Below are positions 59,186 through 64,000 of a stretch of 64,000 bases of DNA, one piece after another. The position numbers and the translations under genes were made by a program. The first letter of the stretch is position 1; every line of letters begins with the position of its first letter. Below the pieces are notes generated by a model. It had not been told where the DNA came from. It worked only from the letters and a program-made list of their open reading frames with translations, and ran no database searches. The stretch comes from Clostridium sp. D33t1_170424_F3 (GTDB lineage Bacteria; Bacillota; Clostridia; Oscillospirales; Acutalibacteraceae): NCBI RefSeq assembly GCF_015667585.1, contig NZ_JADPEG010000002.1, positions 186,001-250,000 of the forward strand, given 5' to 3'.

Positions 59186-60640
59186 TTATCCAACATTGTG
59201 CGGCACATGCATATTGATGTTGGAGAAGTCGTGCAGCGTCTCGATGTTCTCCTTGATACCGCGTTTGTCCGCCGTTGCCAGCAGCTTGGTGCGGTTTTTA
59301 AGCACCTTCTGCACGGTTTCAACGCCGGCGGGACCGGCCACACAGCCGCCCTCACACGCCATACCTTCCACGATATCCTCCGGCAGACGCCCGGCGTTCA
59401 GAATCATCAGCGCCTTCTTACATTCCGCCGCGCCGTTGCACTTGACACAGCTGAACGGCAGCTCAAAGTTTTCGTCGTCCAGCACCTGCGCGACAGAAGC
59501 CGCAACGCCGCCGCTCTGCGCAAAGTTCTTGCCGGGACGGCTGCCGTCCTGCTCGTTCTCCGCCTCATCCAGCACATTGATCTGCTTCGCGGAGAAGAGC
59601 GCCGCAAGCTCTTCAAACGTGATTACATAGTCGGCGGTATCCGCCACCTTCTTGGCCTCCAGCTTCTTCGCGATGCACGGGCCGATAAACACAACCTTGC
59701 TGCCCGGCTTATTGGCCCGGATATAACGGGAAACCAGCGTCATCGGGGAGCCGGTGGTGGAGATGTTCGGGATCAGCTTCGGGAAATGCTTTTCAATCAT
59801 TTCCACAAACGCCGGGCAGCAGGAGGTGGTCATCTTCTGCTTGTTCTCCAGCGCTTCCTTCAGCTCCTGGGCCTCATGCCATGCGGTGGCGTCCGCGCCG
59901 AGGGATACCTCGTACACTTCGGCAAAGCCCAATTTTTTGATTGCCGCCTTGAGCTGGCCCACGTTCGCATTGCCAAAATGTCCTTCAATCGCGGGCGCAA
60001 AGGTCGCAATAACCGTCTCGCCGCCCTTGATGTCGTTAATTACATTGACAATATTGGAACGGTCCGTGATCGCGCCGAACGGGCAGCCCACCACGCACGC
60101 GCCGCAGCTGATGCAGCGGGTATAGTCGATGGACGCGCGGTTGTACGCGTCCTTACTGATCGCATTGACGGGACACGCGCGGATACACGGGCGCATGGTG
60201 TCGGAAATGGCGTTGTACGGACAGGCCGCCGCACAGCGTCCGCACTCCTTACATTTTGCCGGGTCAATGTACGCGCCCTTACCGGTGATGGAAATCGCGC
60301 CGAACGGGCACGCCGCCTGGCACTTTTTCGCCAGGCACTTCTGGCAGTTGTCCGTCACTGTAAAGCGGCTGATGGGGCAGCCCTCGCAGGCCGCGGGCAA
60401 AACGCCCACAATGCCCGTATCCGCCTGCTCCGGCAGGTTGACGCCGCGCGCGGAGGTGATGCGCTCGCGGATGATCTCACGCTCCCGGTAGATGCAGCAG
60501 CGGAAGGTCGGTACCGGCCCGGGGATGATGTCATACGGTATTTCATCGATGTGCTTTTCCAAGGTCCCCTCAAACGTATAATTTGCCACCTTTTTCAGCA
60601 CTTCAAATTTTAATTGTTTTGCGTCATTATCGTATTGCAT
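59186..60640 (-). CDS. [FeFe] hydrogenase, group B
   Basis: 484 residues. After an N-terminal domain (about 1-80), cysteine motifs for several [4Fe-4S] clusters follow (about 85-190: CQKCLAKKCQAACPFG, CKECGRCAAACPYNA, CISCGACVVGCPFGA). The H-cluster domain has the three motifs in group B form: TSCCPAF (272-278), IGPCIAKKLE (319-328) and EGMACEGGCVAGPAG (425-439). The last differs from the GCxxGGGQ of catalytic group A enzymes. Group B enzymes are monomeric, probably ferredoxin-linked, and little studied. It has its own promoter, separate from the phosphatase gene upstream. Confidence 0.88.
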   Translation of the reverse strand: MQYDNDAKQLKFEVLKKVANYTFEGTLEKHIDEIPYDIIPGPVPTFRCCIYREREIIRERITSARGVNLPEQADTGIVGVLPAACEGCPISRFTVTDNCQKCLAKKCQAACPFGAISITGKGAYIDPAKCKECGRCAAACPYNAISDTMRPCIRACPVNAISKDAYNRASIDYTRCISCGACVVGCPFGAITDRSNIVNVINDIKGGETVIATFAPAIEGHFGNANVGQLKAAIKKLGFAEVYEVSLGADATAWHEAQELKEALENKQKMTTSCCPAFVEMIEKHFPKLIPNISTTGSPMTLVSRYIRANKPGSKVVFIGPCIAKKLEAKKVADTADYVITFEELAALFSAKQINVLDEAENEQDGSRPGKNFAQSGGVAASVAQVLDDENFELPFSCVKCNGAAECKKALMILNAGRLPEDIVEGMACEGGCVAGPAGVETVQKVLKNRTKLLATADKRGIKENIETLHDFSNINMHVPHNVG

Positions 60641-60723
60641 GTCTTATCCTCGCTTTTTGAAATTGCACCTGACTAGCCGTTTTACCGCTGGCGCATTCGC
60701 GGCAAAACGCCGTTCTCCACACT

Positions 60724-60741
60724 TTGCATATTATTTAACAA
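60724..60741 (-). promoter_or_regulatory. Possible Rex-type redox operator
   Basis: On the minus strand TTGTTAAATAATATGCAA: the left half TTGTTAA is a perfect half of the Rex consensus TTGTTAANNNNTTAACAA, the right half matches four of seven. It lies from about +5 to +22 relative to the predicted start of the group B hydrogenase transcript, an operator position. Rex senses NADH/NAD+ and controls fermentation genes in Firmicutes. Confidence 0.4.
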
Positions 60742-60752
60742 TCTTCCTCACC

Positions 60753-60781
60753 ATCTTAAATCATTCCGCGCCTCATGGCAA
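60753..60781 (-). promoter_or_regulatory. SigA-type promoter of the group B hydrogenase gene
   Basis: Minus strand -35 TTGCCA, 17-bp spacer, -10 TAAGAT. The roughly 105-nt leader also holds an imperfect GC-rich hairpin (about 60675-60705) without a T-run. Confidence 0.6.
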
Positions 60782-60803
60782 GGGGATTCCCGCAATTTCG
60801 TGA

Positions 60804-61982
60804 TTAGTAATAAAGTTTCTCGACGTTTTTCCCCATTTTCTCTACCAAAACACAGAGTTCGTCGATCAGCTTCATCTTGATGCTCAGGTCGGAAGGCAGG
60901 CCGGGGTTCTGGTGCGCCGGGTTAATGGCGCGGCCAATGAACACGCGCAGGTCCGTACATTCCTCCAAAAGCATTTTGGCAATCATGGATGCGCCGTTTT
61001 CCTCATCTAATTTGCGGAAATAGAAAGAGTCCGCTTCTTTGTTAAGATAATCACGAAGTATGTCCACCGTGCGGCTCAAGGTGAGCACGCCCTCCGTCAC
61101 CAGGTCGACGCCCTCAATCTTTCCGGTGGGCGGGATGGTCGGGTCGACGTAGTTGATGGAGGTCTCGATCTTGCGGTTGAGCACGCGCGCAACGATGTTG
61201 GCGCTGGTGCCGCCGCAGACGACCTTTTTGCCGTACGAGGTGATATAGTCATGCACCATGCGGTTGTCATCCTCTTTATTGACCGGCGGGCCGGAGAGGA
61301 TATTTACCACGCGCTTGGGCGAGATGCGGAGGATCAAATCCGTGGAGTCGTCGCCCGGTCTGTCGAGGTACAGCTCGCGGACCGCCTCGGAGAGCGACAC
61401 CGCAAGACGCGGCGCGGAATTCTCCTTCAAGGTGGTCTTCGCCAGCCAGGAGGAAACGTTATCCCAGTTCCAGCCGAAGTTGAGCGCCTGGCCCACGCCG
61501 GCATAGATGACGCCGTCGCTCACTAGGGCGAGCACGTCGCCCGGGCGCACGGAGAACTGGCACTCCGTCACATGCTTGCCGCCGTACTCCTTGAGTTCGC
61601 TTTGGCGCTCCAGGTCAATGACCTTGCCGTTGCGCACAAAGATACAGGGCGGATTGTCGAATTCCACCAGGTGGGCTTCGCCGCTGTCAAAAATCTGTAA
61701 CACGCTGAACGTGGAGTACGCCAGCTTGCGCACGTTGCAGACGGGCAGCGTTTTGGCGATGGTTTCCACCACCTCCGCGATGGTGGAGCCCTCCTTCATC
61801 ATGGTGGACACGATGGTGCTGGTCAGCGTGGAAAGAATATTGGCCTTTACGCCGCTGCCCAGGCCGTCCGCCAGCACCGCGATGGTGGAATCGGGGGTGC
61901 GGACTATTTTAACTTTATCGCCGCAAAGCTCTTCGCCGTATTTGTTGAGGCTCCGGTATGCGGCATCCACATGCATTTTCAT
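60804..61982 (-). CDS. SpoIIE-type PP2C protein phosphatase of the hydrogenase locus
   Basis: 392 residues. The N-terminal 225 residues are a PP2C domain of SpoIIE style: VLADGLGSGVKAN (metal aspartate and glycines), LALVSDGVIYAG and GDDSTDLILRI. The C-terminal part (about 230-392) contains VVCGGTSANIVARVLNRKIE and resembles the extra domain seen in phosphatases next to sensory hydrogenases. Soluble. Lies 58 bp downstream of the HydS-like gene. Inferred role: turning the hydrogenase signal into dephosphorylation of a target protein. Confidence 0.82.
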   Translation of the reverse strand: MKMHVDAAYRSLNKYGEELCGDKVKIVRTPDSTIAVLADGLGSGVKANILSTLTSTIVSTMMKEGSTIAEVVETIAKTLPVCNVRKLAYSTFSVLQIFDSGEAHLVEFDNPPCIFVRNGKVIDLERQSELKEYGGKHVTECQFSVRPGDVLALVSDGVIYAGVGQALNFGWNWDNVSSWLAKTTLKENSAPRLAVSLSEAVRELYLDRPGDDSTDLILRISPKRVVNILSGPPVNKEDDNRMVHDYITSYGKKVVCGGTSANIVARVLNRKIETSINYVDPTIPPTGKIEGVDLVTEGVLTLSRTVDILRDYLNKEADSFYFRKLDEENGASMIAKMLLEECTDLRVFIGRAINPAHQNPGLPSDLSIKMKLIDELCVLVEKMGKNVEKLYY

Positions 61983-62040
61983 TGAATCATTCCTTTTCAG
62001 AGAAGATTACGCATCGGACGTTTGCAGAATCTTCGCGCTC

Positions 62041-63753
62041 TCAATTGTCGTTTTCGTCAAATACGATCATGTTTTTCAGCTTTGTCAGCGTGGTCTTTGT
62101 TTCCGCCGTGGTCTCGCCCAGCAGGCTTGCGATCTGCTGCGCCGCAATCATCTGCTTGTCGATGACCTTCTGCGCCATTTCCATGGTTTCCGCGCGCAGC
62201 TTATACTGATTCTCAATGTTGGTTTCTTCCTTGGTAATGTCGCGGAAAATCGCCATTGCGACGTTCTCCTTCGCAATGTAGACGATGGTTTCTTCCACAA
62301 TAATGCCGTACTCTTTATAGGTAATCTTCTTATCGCTGATGGACTGCTTGCTGTCGAACACAAACTGGAAGTCGGAGGTGTCGATCAGCTCATACAGGCA
62401 CTTCTGCAGCGCCTCGTGGCGGGAGATGCGGAACGCGCGCTCCGCCGCCGTATTAAACTCGATGATGTTCATATCGCTGTCCACGATGATGGTGATATTC
62501 GGGGTCTCCGTCAGCACGCAGTTGCTCAGGGATTCGGCGCGCTCCTTCATGTACGGCATGCACATGTGCAGTTCCGCCTTGCCCTGGTAGACGGCAATCG
62601 CCTTGTCGCGGCAGGTGGGATAGCCGCAGGAGCCGCAGTTCAGCTCGTCGTCCAGCGTCACCTTGCCGATCTTCGCCAGGATTGCATGGATCGTATCCTC
62701 GTCCGGAATATCGTCCTTGCTGGAACGGTCCACAAACTGCATGGTCATCGGGATCTGTTCCGGCATATTGGGATATGTATCCGCATCGGCGTAGGCGTAA
62801 TCCTGAATCCGCACGCGGGAAGCAAAGCGGGAAACGGTATCTGTGCCGGAGCCGGGGCCGTTGATGCAGCCGTCGCGGCACATGTTGATTTCAATAAAGC
62901 AGTGATCCAGCTCCCCGCGCTCCATCGCACGGCAGAGGTCGATGCATGCGCCGGAACCGGACACGCTCAGCATTTTCCAGTCGCCGGTATCCTCCATTGC
63001 AGACAGAGACGCCAGGATGCCGTCCGCAATCGGGTACATGCGCAGGATTTTGGAGCTGGCGTTGAGGAAGGAGGACGGCTCCGCATCGGCGAAGGTCACA
63101 CGCTCTTCTTTCATCCAATCCTGCAATTCCTCAAAGGTCAGAACCGCGTCCACCTCGTTGTTGTGGCGGATGTCCGCCGCTTCGTCCTTCTTGGCGATGC
63201 ACGGGCCGGCAAACACGATGCGCGTGTTCGGCCCGTAGCTCTGCTTGAGCAGGCGCGCGTGGGCGACCATCGGGGAAATCACAGGCGCCATCTGGTCCAC
63301 CAGCGTGGGATAGTACAGCTCGACCAGGCGGTTGACGGACGGGCAGCAGGTGGAGATGATGTTCTTCATCTGGTTTTCCTTCATCAGGCGGTGGTACTCC
63401 GCCGTGACGTACGCCGCGCCCTCGGAGGTCTCCGAAACGCCGTAGAAGCCCAGCGCCTTCATCGCGCCGGCGAACTGCTTGGCGTCTTCAAAATCAAAGC
63501 AGCCAAAATAGGAGGGCGCCGCGGAAAGGATCACGCGGTCCCCGCTCTTCAGCATCTTTTTGACCAGCTCCACGTCGCTGGCAACGGTCTTCGCGTTCTG
63601 CGGGCACTGCTCCAGGCAGGTGCCGCACAGGATGCAGTCGCGGTCAATGATCTTTGCCTGTTCGTTCTCCACCTTGATGGATTTGACCGGGCAGACTTTG
63701 ACGCATTTATAGCAGTTTTTGCAGTTTGCTTTTTGTAAGCCGATAATACTCAT
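62041..63753 (-). CDS. Sensory [FeFe] hydrogenase with PAS domain, group C (HydS-like)
   Basis: 570 residues. Order: two [4Fe-4S] motifs (about 11-21 and 40-50; CKNCYKCVKVCP, CILCGTCLEQCP). Next is an H-cluster domain with STCCPSV (134-140), AGPCIAKKDEA (182-192) and INMCRDGCINGPG (289-301). Then comes an Fe-S cluster domain (LNCGSCGYPTC, about 371-381), a PAS domain (about 415-520; IIVDSDMNIIEFNTAAERAF) and a helical tail. This is the layout of group C hydrogenases thought to sense H2. No kinase domain is attached. The next gene is a PP2C phosphatase. Confidence 0.88.
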   Translation of the reverse strand: MSIIGLQKANCKNCYKCVKVCPVKSIKVENEQAKIIDRDCILCGTCLEQCPQNAKTVASDVELVKKMLKSGDRVILSAAPSYFGCFDFEDAKQFAGAMKALGFYGVSETSEGAAYVTAEYHRLMKENQMKNIISTCCPSVNRLVELYYPTLVDQMAPVISPMVAHARLLKQSYGPNTRIVFAGPCIAKKDEAADIRHNNEVDAVLTFEELQDWMKEERVTFADAEPSSFLNASSKILRMYPIADGILASLSAMEDTGDWKMLSVSGSGACIDLCRAMERGELDHCFIEINMCRDGCINGPGSGTDTVSRFASRVRIQDYAYADADTYPNMPEQIPMTMQFVDRSSKDDIPDEDTIHAILAKIGKVTLDDELNCGSCGYPTCRDKAIAVYQGKAELHMCMPYMKERAESLSNCVLTETPNITIIVDSDMNIIEFNTAAERAFRISRHEALQKCLYELIDTSDFQFVFDSKQSISDKKITYKEYGIIVEETIVYIAKENVAMAIFRDITKEETNIENQYKLRAETMEMAQKVIDKQMIAAQQIASLLGETTAETKTTLTKLKNMIVFDENDN

Positions 63754-63807
63754 TTGTCATCACCTATCCTAGTTTCGGGAGATTCCCTGTTATTTGCCGG
63801 GTAAAGA

Positions 63808-64000
63808 TTATTTTTGCAGGCGCTTCATGACCTCTCCGTTAAAGAATGCCTCCGTCTCCAGAGGGGTCACTTTAAAGCGCTCCCCATCCACGCAGACGCA
63901 GACGCCATTGTTGGTGCATTCGCCCATGCAGAAGGAACCTTTCAGGTCAATCTGATCCTCCAAATGGTTCATGGAAACCAGCCTTTGCAGAATGCTGATT
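63808..64000 (-). CDS. Thioredoxin-like [2Fe-2S] ferredoxin, N-terminus beyond window
   Basis: Last 64 codons visible. LKGSFCMGECTNNGVCVCVD contains the second cysteine pair (CxGxC) of NuoE/HydC-like [2Fe-2S] proteins; the first pair would lie off the right edge. The C-terminus reads VTPLETEAFFNGEVMKRLQK. It is 54 bp upstream of the HydS-like gene on the same strand and probably co-transcribed. Such ferredoxins often accompany the sensory hydrogenase and may shuttle its electrons. Confidence 0.75.
   Translation of the reverse strand, partial: ISILQRLVSMNHLEDQIDLKGSFCMGECTNNGVCVCVDGERFKVTPLETEAFFNGEVMKRLQK

Noticed and set aside
60661-60710. Terminator between the phosphatase gene and the group B hydrogenase gene
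   Set aside because: The imperfect GC-rich hairpin lacks a T-run on the minus strand and lies downstream of the hydrogenase promoter, inside its leader.
61507-63738. Open frame of 743 codons on the plus strand
   Set aside because: Antisense shadow of the HydS-like and phosphatase genes; composition is Ala/Arg/His-rich with no recognisable domain.

Overview
The window is bacterial chromosome of about 55% G+C. It suggests a spore-forming anaerobe of the Clostridia, most likely Oscillospiraceae/Ruminococcaceae. The evidence is spoIIE and a spoVB-like flippase, the Firmicutes S10-spc ribosomal gene order with a zinc-type S14, the McsA-McsB pair, a single-chain PurL of about 1,250 residues, an archaeal-type ProS, and group B plus PAS-containing group C [FeFe] hydrogenase genes. 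No tRNA, rRNA, CRISPR array, complete insertion sequence or prophage was seen.

Layout. 1-11,120 (minus): S10-spc operon from rpsJ to secY and the start of adk, with a strong promoter and a leader of about 275 nt that contains a terminator-like hairpin. 11,240-14,470: small membrane proteins, proS and acpP. 14,460-23,930 (plus): nearly the whole common aromatic pathway. aroE-aroK overlap; aroF (DAHP synthase) has its own promoter, a 39-codon leader ORF packed with Phe/Tyr/Trp codons and a terminator; then comes a compact tyrA-aroB-aroA-aroC-pheA operon. No aroD/aroQ (dehydroquinase) was seen. 23,950-28,520: antiporter, prmA, flippase and a PF06541 membrane protein. 28,530-31,500: an AT-richer accessory stretch with a lipoprotein, coding remnants and a two-gene cassette under a 37-bp palindrome. 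31,500-38,440: acetyltransferases, alr and purL. 38,440-46,650: accessory genes including a MazG-like protein, a membrane-anchored XRE regulator, an LCP wall enzyme, a CopZ-like protein, a P-type ATPase lacking its catalytic motifs, and an ECF sigma/RsiV-like pair. 46,850-50,940: spoIIE and an AT-rich secreted-protein locus. 51,150-55,630: aminotransferase-trpS and mcsAB. 55,830-59,030: small proteins, a PHP phosphoesterase and an ABC exporter. 59,186-64,000 (minus): a [FeFe] hydrogenase locus with a [2Fe-2S] protein, a PAS-containing sensory hydrogenase (HydS-like), a PP2C phosphatase and a group B hydrogenase with its own promoter.

The most unusual observations are the aromatic-codon attenuator ahead of aroF, the catalytically dead-looking P-type ATPase, a four-copy intergenic repeat whose hairpin shows a compensatory change and which is bounded by direct repeats 111 bp apart, and the sensory-hydrogenase/phosphatase locus. 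Functions rest on recognisable motifs and family resemblance. No database search or folding calculation was run.
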